Assembly: GCA_003151955.1 (NCBI GenBank)
Contig: PLZB01000061.1
Span: forward strand, 1-64,000
Origin: Acidimicrobiaceae bacterium
GTDB taxonomy: Bacteria; Actinomycetota; Acidimicrobiia; Acidimicrobiales; UBA8190
DNA length: 64,000 nucleotides
Direction: 5' to 3'
Part shown: positions 26,106 to 34,118 of the stretch, piece by piece
How the letters are laid out: each line of letters starts with the position of its first letter
Position numbering within the stretch: the first letter of the stretch is position 1
Program-made: the position numbers and the translations under genes
Notes under the pieces: generated by a model
What the model saw: only the letters and a program-made list of their open reading frames with translations
What the model was told of the DNA's origin: nothing
Database searches by the model: none

Positions 26106-27391
26106 CGGGCCCGGAGCTCCAGTCCCAGGGCCCAGCCCTCGGCCACCGATTCGGCGATGCCCTGGAACTGCCACCGGCCGTAGCGGCCCACCTGGCGGAT
26201 CCCCGATCCGGCCAGGGCCCTGAGGGCCTCGTCCCGCCAGCGGGACCCCGGCACCCGCCAGGTGTAGGCCACGTCGACCCAGCTCGGGTCCACCACGAGA
26301 GTCTCGCCGATGGTCCCCCGGCCCTGGAGCTCGGCGGTCACGGCCGAGGCGTAGCCGGCCACCTCCCCCGGGGTGGGGGGCTTCCCGGCCGGGTAGGCCC
26401 GTTCGACGTAGAGCGAGACGAGCCGTCCCCCGGCCCGCTCGGAACGGGGGAGGAACGAGGGGTCGACGTTGCTGTAGTACCCGATCCGGTGGAAGCCGGC
26501 CCCGGAGTCCGCCTCGTACTCCCAGTGGGATCCGGGGCAGCGGGGGCCCCGCACGGCCCCGATGTTGAGGACCAGGACCGAGGTGTGGGGATCAGGCCCC
26601 GAGGCGAGCTCGAGACCGGCCAGGGTGACCATCTCCGAGAGGGGGAGAGTCGAGACGAGGGTGTCGTAGCCCTTCTCGGTCCCGTCTCCGAACTGGAGGA
26701 CCCGGGCCGACCGGTCGACCCCGACGAGCCGCTTCCCGTAGCGGACGTCGCAGCCACCGGCCATGGCGGCCAGGAGGACGTCGAGGCCGCCCCTCGGGTA
26801 GCCGAAGGCGGCGTTGTAGCCGATCGGTCCGGGGGGGGCGCCGGAGGCGACGGCCGGGGACTTGTCGTCGTCCTGGGGGGCCACCGTCGCCGTCAGCCCG
26901 GCGGTGTAGCGGTCGTGGAAAGGGAGGAAGAAGAGGTCGCAGAGGGTGGGTCCGAAGCTCCGGTCCAGCCACCCGGCCAGGGTCGGGGGAGGCTCGGCCG
27001 GATCGGCCCGGCCGGCCAGCTCGGACCCGACCCGGGCCGCCAGCTCCGGTCCGAGGAGTTCGAGGTGGCGCTGGAGGGGATAGGGGACGGTGATCCCGAG
27101 CCCACCCAGCCTGACCGAGGCCCGGCGCTCATAGCGGTCGAAGGGGCAGAGGGCCCCGAGGAGCTCGAGGACCCCGGGGTCGCCCCCGAAGATCCAGTGG
27201 CCTCCCCCGGTCTCGAACCGGAAGGCCTCCTCCCCGACCGGGGCCCGGTCGTGGGGGCCGTCCCCGTCGGGACCCAGGTAGTAGGACCGGCAGATCCCTC
27301 CCGGGGCGTCGGCCCGCTCGAAGACGGGCGCCCTCGAGGCCATGGCCACGGCCAGTCCGGTGACCCCGGCCCCGACCACCGCCACCCTCAT
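26102..27391 (-). CDS. FAD-dependent amine-oxidase/UDP-galactopyranose-mutase-like oxidoreductase
   Basis: A 429-residue flavoprotein. The N-terminal dinucleotide fold VAVVGAGVTGLAVAM is followed by FERADAPGGICRSY, the FAD-binding pattern of protoporphyrinogen oxidase-like, desaturase-like and galactopyranose-mutase-like proteins. GGHWIFGGDPGVLELL and LFFLPFHDRYTAGL support the last of these groups. A final FAD motif near 395-410 reads RQVGRYGRWQFQG. It is coupled to the glycosyltransferase, and similar pairs occur in surface-polysaccharide loci, so a sugar-nucleotide rearrangement is plausible but not shown. Confidence 0.82.
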   Translation of the reverse strand: MRVAVVGAGVTGLAVAMASRAPVFERADAPGGICRSYYLGPDGDGPHDRAPVGEEAFRFETGGGHWIFGGDPGVLELLGALCPFDRYERRASVRLGGLGITVPYPLQRHLELLGPELAARVGSELAGRADPAEPPPTLAGWLDRSFGPTLCDLFFLPFHDRYTAGLTATVAPQDDDKSPAVASGAPPGPIGYNAAFGYPRGGLDVLLAAMAGGCDVRYGKRLVGVDRSARVLQFGDGTEKGYDTLVSTLPLSEMVTLAGLELASGPDPHTSVLVLNIGAVRGPRCPGSHWEYEADSGAGFHRIGYYSNVDPSFLPRSERAGGRLVSLYVERAYPAGKPPTPGEVAGYASAVTAELQGRGTIGETLVVDPSWVDVAYTWRVPGSRWRDEALRALAGSGIRQVGRYGRWQFQGIAESVAEGWALGLELRAR

Positions 27392-27412
27392 GCGACCCCG
27401 CCGACCCGGGCT

Positions 27413-28318
27413 TCAGAAGGGGATCGGGTCAGGGAAGGCCTCCTCGATCAGCTCCCGGTAGGTGGCCAGGGACGTGGTCGGAAGGTGGAGGGGGGTCTTG
27501 GTGGCGTGGTCGTAGTGGGCGAAGGGCACGAGGAGCCGGCTGGTCCGCTCCCGGTCCCGGTCGTCCATGAGGGACTCCAGGGCGGGGATGTCGATGCTGT
27601 GGAACCGGATGAGCCAGGCCAGGTCGTCGGGGATCAGACCGACGAGCCGGTCGTAGGCGAACTCGTCGTGGTTCCACTGGATGAGGGCCCGGCTGAGCCC
27701 GATCCCCTCCTCCTGGGCCCCGATGGGGGTGTTCATGCAGACGATGTTGGCCGGATCCTCGCCGGTGAGGAGGAGGACCTTCCCGAGGTCGTGGATGAGG
27801 GCCACGAGAACCATCTCGGGGCTGTCGAAGCCGTCGGCCTCCATGGCCTCGAGCATCTGGAGGACGTGGACCTGCTGGCTGGCGCAGAAGAGCCGCTCGT
27901 CGGTCGGGTCGATGCAGCTCCCCAGACGCTCGATGAGCTCCCAGACCCTGACCTTCCCGAAGACCGGCCCGGCGTAGCGGCGGCGGAGGGCGGCGACCTG
28001 GTCGGCGGTCTGGCTCCGGTGCCGTTCGAGGATGGGCCCGGCCCGGTCGGCGAAGCCGGCCCGCCAGTCGGCGTCAGGCCGGAGGGGATCGGTGGAGAGG
28101 GGGTCGGAGTCCCCGGATGCGACCGGCTCCGGCCCGGCCGGCTCGGGATCGACGGGCGGGGCCACCCGGGGCGGCGGGGCCACCGGACGGATCTCGACGC
28201 CACCGGCCCGGAGCGCGCGGTTGACGAGGCGGCCGGCCCGGCGGACGAAACGACGATCGGCGGGGACGGTGGCCGGCACGGTGACGATTCTGGCACGACC
28301 CCTCCGTGGCCCCGGCAT
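27413..28318 (-). CDS. myo-Inositol-oxygenase-like diiron protein
   Basis: A 301-residue protein whose residues about 105-301 match the MIOX family, an HD-fold mixed-valent diiron oxygenase that cleaves myo-inositol to D-glucuronate. All six metal ligands can be placed: His151 (QQVHVLQ), His176 and Asp177 (LIHDLGK), His217 (WNHDEF), His240 (IRFHSID) and Asp270 (HYDHATK). The C-terminus LPTTSLATYRELIEEAFPD also follows the family. The first 100 residues are a basic, Pro-rich extension absent from classical MIOX; a later start is possible. No inositol catabolic genes are nearby, so the substrate may be another cyclitol or a sugar-like molecule. Confidence 0.82.
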   Translation of the reverse strand: MPGPRRGRARIVTVPATVPADRRFVRRAGRLVNRALRAGGVEIRPVAPPPRVAPPVDPEPAGPEPVASGDSDPLSTDPLRPDADWRAGFADRAGPILERHRSQTADQVAALRRRYAGPVFGKVRVWELIERLGSCIDPTDERLFCASQQVHVLQMLEAMEADGFDSPEMVLVALIHDLGKVLLLTGEDPANIVCMNTPIGAQEEGIGLSRALIQWNHDEFAYDRLVGLIPDDLAWLIRFHSIDIPALESLMDDRDRERTSRLLVPFAHYDHATKTPLHLPTTSLATYRELIEEAFPDPIPF

Positions 28319-28363
28319 CGACGGGCCGGGGTGATCAGCTGGGACGGCGGGGCCGTCGAGGCG

Positions 28364-28635
28364 ATGACGAGGCAGCGGGCCATGCTCTTCCGGATCGTCC
28401 GCAAGGACGGGAGCAGCTTCGTGGCCGAGGTCCAGGCCAACAGCCAGTGGGAGGACCCCGTGATCGGGGGGATGGCCGTCTACATCCGGCCCTGTGACGA
28501 GCGGATGCTCCTGGACCGGGCTGTCTGGTCCTGTGGCGACGGCCCGACGAGGAGCCCGACCACACCTGCACCATGATCCTCGACAACCTGATGGACCCCC
28601 GGTTCCTGGAGGCCCTCCTCGAGTTCATCGGCTGA
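28364..28635 (+). pseudogene. Short hypothetical gene with an apparent frameshift
   Basis: From ATG at 28364 (or 28382) one frame encodes MLFRIVRKDGSSFVAEVQAN and continues to about 28540, then meets a TGA at 28574-28576. Shifting the frame near 28538-28550 restores coding sequence to the TGA at 28633-28635, reading DEEPDHTCTMILDNLMDPRF and ending LLEFIG. The joined product would be about 90 residues, acidic at its end, of unknown function. Either the gene is broken or one base is missing in the sequence. Codon use on both sides of the shift is the same. Confidence is modest because no family is recognised. Confidence 0.45.
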
Positions 28636-28725
28636 GAGCCGGCACCCTCCTCAGCTGGCCAGCTCGGCACAGGCTTTGGTGGGGACAGACCCCGAAGCGG
28701 TAGCGGTCCTCACTAGGCTTCCACC

Positions 28726-29241
28726 ATGTTCAACCGCCAGAAGCACCCTCGCCGGGAAGAGCACTGGGAACCGGTGATCGGCAACGTGCTCGAGATGAAG
28801 CTCCTACCCGCTCCGTACACCCCGCATCCGAAGGTGTTCGTGGTCCAACTCCACCCGCAGGGTCGGGAGCCGTTCCAGGCCGAGATTCCCTACAACATGG
28901 ACAACTGGGACAACCTCTACAACGACCTGTTCCTGCCGGAGGCAGGCACGGTCACCAGCTTCGTCGTCGAGACGGGATCGGGCGAGGTCCGGTTCGACAT
29001 GTCCGACCCTCGGAACTCCACGAGCGCGCACCTGGCGGAGGGTGACCGGCTGATGAACCAGCTGCTGGAGGGGAAGGCCGCCGCTCCGGGCGAATCCGTC
29101 ACGGGGCCGCCCTGGGTCGTCCCGGCGATCTGCCCGACCTGCGATGCCCCCGTCGACCAGGCCACGGCCACGATGGACCCCGACCCGAAGTGCGCCTACT
29201 GCCATCAGCCGCTGCCGGTCCAGCCCCGGGCCCGGTTCTGA
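28726..29241 (+). CDS. Hypothetical protein with C-terminal zinc ribbon
   Basis: A 171-residue soluble protein of no recognised family. The main part (about 10-110) is beta-rich with EPVIGNVLEMKLLPAP, then VFVVQLHPQGREPFQAEI, reminiscent of small beta-barrel domains. The C-terminal 40 residues hold two Cys pairs, CPTC and CAYC about 20 residues apart, a zinc-ribbon-like arrangement. The ATG at 28726 lacks a strong ribosome site. It stands alone between a probable broken gene and the convergent DUF2786 gene. Confidence 0.65.
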   Translation: MFNRQKHPRREEHWEPVIGNVLEMKLLPAPYTPHPKVFVVQLHPQGREPFQAEIPYNMDNWDNLYNDLFLPEAGTVTSFVVETGSGEVRFDMSDPRNSTSAHLAEGDRLMNQLLEGKAAAPGESVTGPPWVVPAICPTCDAPVDQATATMDPDPKCAYCHQPLPVQPRARF

Positions 29242-29269
29242 CCTGGAGGGCGCCGCCTCCAAGAGGGGG

Positions 29270-30601
29270 TCACCGGCTCCAGGAGGAGGTGGCAAGCTCA
29301 CTGTCGGAGCCGAGGTCAGCCAGGTCGGCGGCGGCCGTACCGGCGGCCCAGCCGCTCCAGTCGCTCACCTGGACCCGGTTGTGGCCCAGGCTGGGGAAGA
29401 GGTCTTCGACCACCTGCTCTGCGGCTTCGGCCCGCCGGGCCAACACCGGGAGGAGCCGCCCGCCGCTCTCGGCATCGGCCTCCTGGGTGACGGTCTTGTT
29501 GGCCGCCTCCAGGCGGTCCCCGATCCGGTTGGCGTAGGCGACCAGGAACGACCGGCGGTAGGCGGTCCGGCGGGTCCTGGTCCCGCTCTCGGTGTCCGAC
29601 GCCAAGGCTGTCATCCGGCGGGTGGCCTGGATCAGAAGTGAGGTGAAGAGAGCCTCGGTCCCGTCGATGTCGTCGGGATGGCCGACCAGGGTCACGAAGC
29701 CGAGTTCGCCCGAGAGGATGGACTGGCACCGATTCGACTCGGCCACCACGTGGACGAGAATCGCCTTCGCCTCCAGATAGGGGTCGTCGAGCCAGCATCG
29801 ACGGGCCTCGACGCCGGACCCGGCGGGGCCGTCCCGGTCGGCTTCGAGGACAGCCCGGTCGAGGCTGTACCTGGCGATCATCTCCTGGGCCTTGGTCATG
29901 AAGGCGTCGGCTTCCTCGGGGAACGGGCTCGACTCGGCCTTGGCCAGGAGTCCACGCACCTTGGCCAGGAGCCGCTCATCCACGTCGGACCGCACGGTCC
30001 GCTCGCCGCGACGGACCGACCGGAGGTCGGCCAGGGCCGGAAGATGGGCCATGACATCGAGACCGGCCACCAGGGCGCTCACATCGGCAGCCCACGTGTT
30101 CCCAAGGGGATCAAGCCCGCGGCCCCGGAGGTCGCCGGACTCCAGCTGCTCCGCCCAACGGTCCCGCTCCCCGGGATCGGCCCAATTCCCGACCGCCTCG
30201 GCCACGCCGTACCGGGTCAGGCCGGCTGCCTTCTTGGTCGTCCTCCGAATGACGACCCGGTCGATCGAGTCAGGGTCCCACCCGTGACGGAGCAGGGATT
30301 CGGCGGACCCCACCGCATGCTGCAGCAGTCGGCGTGCAACTTGGTCCCGGCCTCCCAGGGCTCCGGCACCTTCAGCCAGCAGGCCGACCAGCCGCTCCCG
30401 ATTGCCGAGGCCGTGGCATTCGACGTGCATGACCGTCCGGATCAGGTCGTCAAGGCTCCCGACCCACCGGGCCCGTTCGTCCCCGGGGCCGGAGGACGAG
30501 CTACGAGCGGAGCTCGTGTCCGGGGCGGCGGCGATCCGCTGGGCGTGTTGCTGCCGGCGCTTGGCCTGCTTGGCCCGGTGTCGTTCACGGTTCTTTCCCA
30601 T
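29270..30601 (-). CDS. DUF2786-domain protein
   Basis: A 443-residue protein. The DUF2786 block near 240-275 reads KVRGLLAKAESSPFPEEADA and KAQEMIARYSLD, a short conserved helical motif common in actinobacterial and phage-borne proteins. The N-terminus is strongly basic (RERHRAKQAKRRQQH), suggesting nucleic-acid contact. An upstream Arg/Gln-rich extension and a central Leu-rich helical part surround the motif. The ATG at 30601 is preferred, though GTG at 30619 would add six residues. No function is established for the family. Confidence 0.75.
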   Translation of the reverse strand: MGKNRERHRAKQAKRRQQHAQRIAAAPDTSSARSSSSGPGDERARWVGSLDDLIRTVMHVECHGLGNRERLVGLLAEGAGALGGRDQVARRLLQHAVGSAESLLRHGWDPDSIDRVVIRRTTKKAAGLTRYGVAEAVGNWADPGERDRWAEQLESGDLRGRGLDPLGNTWAADVSALVAGLDVMAHLPALADLRSVRRGERTVRSDVDERLLAKVRGLLAKAESSPFPEEADAFMTKAQEMIARYSLDRAVLEADRDGPAGSGVEARRCWLDDPYLEAKAILVHVVAESNRCQSILSGELGFVTLVGHPDDIDGTEALFTSLLIQATRRMTALASDTESGTRTRRTAYRRSFLVAYANRIGDRLEAANKTVTQEADAESGGRLLPVLARRAEAAEQVVEDLFPSLGHNRVQVSDWSGWAAGTAAADLADLGSDSELATSSWSR

Positions 30602-30780
30602 CTCCGTATCCTGACCCACCGCTGTGACACTCCGGACGGACCCCGTCTCACCTGGATCTTCGGAACCACCGGTGACGGTGGCCCGGTGGTTGACCAGGAT
30701 GCCGTCGGGTCTGTGTAGCGGTAGTGCATCGCTCCGTCCTGCAGCAGCCCGGGGGTCCGCAGGTTGGACACATCGTATGT

Positions 30781-31203
30781 TCAGGACGGCGAGGCGAGAA
30801 CCTCGAGGCCGACGATGCGATCGAAGTGGCGGACATTCGCTGTGCACACCCTCCATCCGACGGCGACGGCGGTGGCAGCCACGAGACGGTCGTGCGGGCC
30901 GATGTCAGTGCCTGAGCTGGCCAACCCGGCCCACAGCCGGGCGTGGATCCGGGCGGCGAGTAGATCGAACGGCAACGTCTCGAACGCCTCGAGGACCGAC
31001 TCGACAAAGGCTTCTCGCTGTCCCCGGTGCAACACGTCGGCCCGGTGCACCCCATGCAGGAGCTCGGACGCCGTGATGGCGGCGATGGCCACCTCTTCAT
31101 CGGGACCGAGGAACCCGCTGAGGTGCTCGCCGAGCGCCGGGCCGCCGACTCTCGATCGCCGCTCCGCCTCGATGAACACCGTCGTGTCTATGAGGGTGCC
31201 CAC
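30781..31203 (-). CDS. PIN-domain toxin (VapC-like)
   Basis: A 140-residue PIN-fold ribonuclease, the toxin of a type II toxin-antitoxin pair. It opens GTLIDTTVFIEAERR with the first catalytic Asp, has the conserved Glu in TASELLHG, the third acidic residue in GPHDRLVAA and a final Asp in RHFDRIVG. The start is GTG at 31203, inside the antitoxin gene, so the two reading frames overlap by 16 nt and are translationally coupled. VapC enzymes cleave tRNA or rRNA; the target here is unknown. Confidence 0.9.
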   Translation of the reverse strand: MGTLIDTTVFIEAERRSRVGGPALGEHLSGFLGPDEEVAIAAITASELLHGVHRADVLHRGQREAFVESVLEAFETLPFDLLAARIHARLWAGLASSGTDIGPHDRLVAATAVAVGWRVCTANVRHFDRIVGLEVLASPS

Positions 31204-31472
31204 GGATCCTCGGGTACGCCGCCCGTCGCCGCTGTCACAGCCTCCATGTCCTCGATGAACCTCGGGTCCGGCGCAGGGGCGCGGGCCAGAACGGCGACGG
31301 CTTCGGCGAGGGTACGACCCGGTGGCCTGCGCCCACCTGGGCGACGGTCGTCGGGGTGGACGAGCACGAAGACCGCCCGCTCGCGGTTCATGACCGTGAC
31401 TTCCTCGTGCCGGGCGACCGCCTCTCGTGCCTGGCGCGGCACCCGGACCTGTTCCGCTCTGATCGTGGCCAC
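31188..31472 (-). CDS. Phd/YefM-like antitoxin of the PIN toxin
   Basis: A 94-residue protein upstream of and overlapping the PIN toxin gene. The N-terminal 60 residues (VPRQAREAVARHEEVTVMNR then AVFVLVHPDD) follow the Phd/YefM DNA-binding and dimerisation pattern; the Pro- and Ala-rich C-terminus would wrap the toxin. The first residues are MATIRAEQVRVP. Such antitoxins usually repress their own promoter. Confidence 0.8.
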   Translation of the reverse strand: MATIRAEQVRVPRQAREAVARHEEVTVMNRERAVFVLVHPDDRRPGGRRPPGRTLAEAVAVLARAPAPDPRFIEDMEAVTAATGGVPEDPWAPS

Positions 31473-31543
31473 CCGCCCAGTCTACCTGACAGATCCGCAC
31501 GGTTCCGTACGGTTCTGGTGGGAGGTTCGAGCCGTCCCCCGGG

Positions 31544-32398
31544 TCAGAACAGGGTGAGCGGCTCGGGTCCTTCCGGGGCCGACGACCCCCGCTCCACTCC
31601 CGGCTGGGCCCGGCGCCGACCGGGGGGTGGGGGCCGGAGGAGGGACTCGGCGAAGTCCCGGACGAGGGCGCTCGGATCGTCCCGGCCCACCTCGACGGCG
31701 GCGTCGACGCCCTCCCGCTTGGCCATCAGGGTCAGGGCCAGGCGGCGGACATCGGGCTGGGGCCACCGGATCGTCTCGGCGATGAGGGGCCCCTGGGCTT
31801 CAGGGTCGAGGCAGTCGATCTCGTCGAGGAGGCCGGCCATAACGGCGGCGGCGGCCCGGGGATCGAGGTCAGCGGCCCGGCTCCGTAGCCGGCCCCGGCA
31901 GGCCGGGTCCCGTCGGAGCTGCCAGCCGGCGGCCCAGCGGCGGAGGGGAGGGGAGATGGCCCGTCTGACGACGGCCGGGTGGTCCAGCGCGGCCACGTCC
32001 TCGGTGATGACCGGACCGTCCTCGCCGAAGGAGATCACGAGGCCGCCCTCGAACCATTCGGCGGGGGCCTCCCAGCGGACGGCGTCGGCCAAGAGCATCT
32101 CGGCCAGCAGGTCCAGGGTCTCCTGGTCGAGTACCTCGGATGACGCGATGTGCCGTACCAGCTGGCCCGCCCCCTTCTGCCAGCGCCGGTCGGTCAGGAG
32201 GAGGACGGCGGTGTCCAACGAAGACGCCGGGTCGATCTCGTGATGCTTCTTGAAAAGCGCCAAGGGCTCCGCGGTATCGGCGCTCCGACGGGCCGCGCTG
32301 TGCATGATCAGGATGTAGTGGAGGTCCTCCGGTGTCTCGGCCTGCCACAGCTCGGCGAACTCCGCGATGGCTGCTTCAAAGCTGGCCCCACGATGCAT
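31544..32398 (-). CDS. HEAT-like helical protein, third gene of the RHH/DUF3024 operon
   Basis: A 284-residue all-helical protein. Residues about 130-270 have degenerate HEAT-type pairs such as DIDCLDPEAQGPL, WPQPDVRRLALTLMAKR and DDPSALVRDFAESLLR; the end is disordered and Pro-rich. The ATG at 32398 lies 5 bp beyond the TAG of the DUF3024 gene, with a G-rich ribosome site inside the end of that gene, so the pair is coupled. The longer upstream open frame is a shadow. Function is unknown. It is distantly similar in style to the HEAT protein at 3603 but not a close copy. Confidence 0.7.
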   Translation of the reverse strand: MHRGASFEAAIAEFAELWQAETPEDLHYILIMHSAARRSADTAEPLALFKKHHEIDPASSLDTAVLLLTDRRWQKGAGQLVRHIASSEVLDQETLDLLAEMLLADAVRWEAPAEWFEGGLVISFGEDGPVITEDVAALDHPAVVRRAISPPLRRWAAGWQLRRDPACRGRLRSRAADLDPRAAAAVMAGLLDEIDCLDPEAQGPLIAETIRWPQPDVRRLALTLMAKREGVDAAVEVGRDDPSALVRDFAESLLRPPPPGRRRAQPGVERGSSAPEGPEPLTLF

Positions 32399-32403
32399 CT
32401 CCC

Positions 32404-32775
32404 CTACCCCCAGAAAGTCCGACCGTGGTCGCCGTCCAAGGCGGCCAGGAGGAAGTCGAGGTCCGGGGTCTGCGGGAACGGGTCGTGGCGGTGGAAGTCG
32501 AGGTTCCGGTCCCGCCGGTAGGTCGACCACTCGCGGCTGGTCCGGGAGTAGTGGAAGCGGACGATGGGGAGGCGGGTCCGGTCGGGGCCGTTCGCGGGGC
32601 GCCAGGGGGGACGGCACTCCATGAGGGTGGCGTCGTCCCCTTCCAGGTCGAATTCGTACCGTATCTGGCCGCGGGCCCGGTCGGGAAGGTCGGCATTGCG
32701 GGTATCGGCCCAGCGGGGGAGCCTGGCGACGTCCCATTCGGGGGGCATCCCCAAGACCGTAGCCAGGCTGATCAT
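32404..32775 (-). CDS. DUF3024 protein
   Basis: A 123-residue protein that follows the DUF3024 pattern throughout: an N-terminal helix (PPEWDVARLPRWADTR), RARGQIRYEFDLEGDDATL, the invariant ECRPPWRP, LPIVRFHYSRTSREWSTYR and a final RHDPFPQTPDLDFLLAALD. No activity has been assigned to this family as far as I know. The gene overlaps the upstream ribbon-helix-helix gene by 4 nt and is followed at 5 bp by the HEAT-like gene. The overlap with a DNA-binding antitoxin-type protein is the strongest contextual clue to its role. Confidence 0.82.
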   Translation of the reverse strand: MISLATVLGMPPEWDVARLPRWADTRNADLPDRARGQIRYEFDLEGDDATLMECRPPWRPANGPDRTRLPIVRFHYSRTSREWSTYRRDRNLDFHRHDPFPQTPDLDFLLAALDGDHGRTFWG

Positions 32776-32975
32776 CTGCTACGGGGGCGAGCGGTCGAGA
32801 GGACCACGTCGGCGGGCTCGAGGCGGTCCAGGTACTCCACCAGGGCTCTCGTCACGATCAGATTGACCGAGACATCGCGGTCCCTGGCCGCCAGCTTGAG
32901 ACGCTGATGCAGATCCTCGGGCAGCCGGATCTGCGTGCTCACCCTGGGTTCGTCGTGCAGCCTTGGCCTGGCCAT
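32772..32975 (-). CDS. Ribbon-helix-helix DNA-binding protein (antitoxin-like)
   Basis: A 67-residue protein. The beta-strand and helices VSTQIRLPEDLHQRLKLAAR and DVSVNLIVTRALVEYLDRL are the standard MetJ/Arc ribbon-helix-helix fold, as in HicB- and CopG-type antitoxins. The start ATG at 32975 begins MARPRLHDEP; a longer frame upstream reads through the promoter and is rejected. It heads a three-gene operon and probably represses it through the inverted repeat at 32993-33013. Confidence 0.85.
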   Translation of the reverse strand: MARPRLHDEPRVSTQIRLPEDLHQRLKLAARDRDVSVNLIVTRALVEYLDRLEPADVVLSTARPRSR

Positions 32976-32992
32976 ACTTGCTACGGTACGCA

Positions 32993-33013
32993 CCACCAGT
33001 ACGAACGTGGTGG
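32993..33013. promoter_or_regulatory. Inverted repeat upstream of the ribbon-helix-helix gene
   Basis: CCACCA and TGGTGG stand 9 bp apart, 18 bp upstream of the ribbon-helix-helix start codon. A related GTACG element occurs twice across it (in GGTACG at 32985-32990 and GTACG in the spacer). This is a likely autoregulatory operator; no experiment supports it. Confidence 0.45.
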
Positions 33014-33114
33014 ATAGTGCGAGCGGAAACCTGCACTCTTGGGCCTTCACCTGCGCTTTCCCGCGATCAGGCACCTGGGGCCAGGGGCCTGGGTACGGTG
33101 ATACAACCGGCAGC

Positions 33115-33136
33115 TAGTATCGAACATATGTTCGAT
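33115..33136 (+). promoter_or_regulatory. LexA-type SOS box overlapping a -10 element
   Basis: ATCGAACATATGTTCGAT (33119-33136) is a perfect 18-bp palindrome. Its core CGAACATATGTTCG fits the Gram-positive/actinobacterial SOS box CGAAC-R-N-R-Y-GTTCG at every position. A TAGTAT element at 33115-33120 could be the -10 box, which a bound LexA would cover. It lies 17 bp upstream of the Panacea-domain start codon. Confidence 0.72.
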
Positions 33137-33153
33137 GACGATGGAGCGGGAGC

Positions 33154-33705
33154 ATGGTGGTCGCTGTAGAACCAGACGAAGGCAAGCTCGCCGAGCTGAT
33201 CCTGTACGTGGCGGAGAAGCTCTTGGACGACGCCCCAGGAGGGGCCACCAAGCTCAACAAGATCCTCTTCTTCGCCGAGTTCTCGCACATGCGAGTACAC
33301 GGCGTGCCGATCTCAGGGGCTCCCTACCAGAAGCTCTCGCAGGGCCCCGCACCTCGACGCCTCGTGCCGATCCGGGACAGGCTCTTCGATGAAGGAGCTG
33401 CGGAGCTGCGGATCGACGATTACTTCGGGCGACCCCTCCACCGAATCGTCCCCCAGCGACCCCCCAACCTGAGTTTGTTCAGCCGAGACGAGTTGAGGAT
33501 CGTCGACCAGGTGATCACGGCCGTGTGGGGGAAGACTGCGGCGGAAGTCTCTGAGATGTCCCATGGCGAGATGGGATGGAAGATGGTCGACGAGGGAGAA
33601 GACATCCCCCTGTCCTCTGCCTTCCTCGCCAAGCGGTCCGTCGCCACCGACAGCATTCGAGAACACGGTCGGGAGCTGGCAGAGAAACTCGGCGTCGGCA
33701 GCTGA
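33154..33705 (+). CDS. Panacea-domain antitoxin-like protein
   Basis: A 183-residue protein with the Panacea (SocA-like, DUF4065) domain: TKLNKILFFAEFSHMRVHG, PISGAPYQKLSQGPAPR and a long helical second half with SRDELRIVDQVI, followed by MSHGEMGWKMVDEGEDIPLS. Panacea proteins are modular antitoxins that neutralise very different toxins encoded beside them. The ATG at 33154 follows GGGAG. The next gene starts 15 bp downstream, forming a two-gene unit. The SOS box upstream suggests DNA-damage control. Confidence 0.85.
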   Translation: MVVAVEPDEGKLAELILYVAEKLLDDAPGGATKLNKILFFAEFSHMRVHGVPISGAPYQKLSQGPAPRRLVPIRDRLFDEGAAELRIDDYFGRPLHRIVPQRPPNLSLFSRDELRIVDQVITAVWGKTAAEVSEMSHGEMGWKMVDEGEDIPLSSAFLAKRSVATDSIREHGRELAEKLGVGS

Positions 33706-33720
33706 TTTCCTCCACAGACG

Positions 33721-34050
33721 GTGGCCGGAACGAACAGGCGTGAGAACGTAGCGATTGGTGACGAACTGCTCGGGCAAGCGCGACTGCGGTACCCTCCCGG
33801 CGGTTCGGTCGATGGCACACCAAGCTTCGAACTCTTCGAGAGCGGCCCGCTCGCGGCAGCAGCTGAGTACTTCTCCCGCCAGTACGAGAACGCACCCGAG
33901 GCGGCGGCAGGCGTTCGCTTCTATGTGACCGTAGGAACGTTCTTCCCGGTCATGGCCTTCTACGCCGCCCGCGTGGCAGACGCCATAGCGATCATCTCAT
34001 TCACGGTAGAAGACAACTACTGGGAGATGATCGAGGGCGACCCTGAGTAA
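33721..34050 (+). CDS. Small partner of the Panacea protein, candidate toxin
   Basis: A 109-residue protein starting with GTG at 33721, 15 bp after the Panacea gene and without a clear ribosome site. It resembles no toxin family I recognise. Visible features are an acidic overall composition, a conserved-looking SFELFESGPLAAAAEYFSR, a hydrophobic VGTFFPVMAFYAARVADA that is too short and polar for a sure membrane helix, and an acidic end NYWEMIEGDPE. By operon position it would be the toxin, since Panacea genes commonly stand next to their toxin. Confidence 0.6.
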   Translation: MAGTNRRENVAIGDELLGQARLRYPPGGSVDGTPSFELFESGPLAAAAEYFSRQYENAPEAAAGVRFYVTVGTFFPVMAFYAARVADAIAIISFTVEDNYWEMIEGDPE

Positions 34051-34118
34051 GCAAAACTGCACTCGCCCGCCCGAGCTGACCGGACGACCGGACCACCCAG
34101 TACGATCATCGGCACATC

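Noticed and set aside
30602-30780. A short - strand frame between the DUF2786 and PIN genes starting MSNLRTPGLLQDG
   Set aside because: It runs into the DUF2786 gene in another frame, with no domain and no ribosome site; it may be a fragment but cannot be supported.
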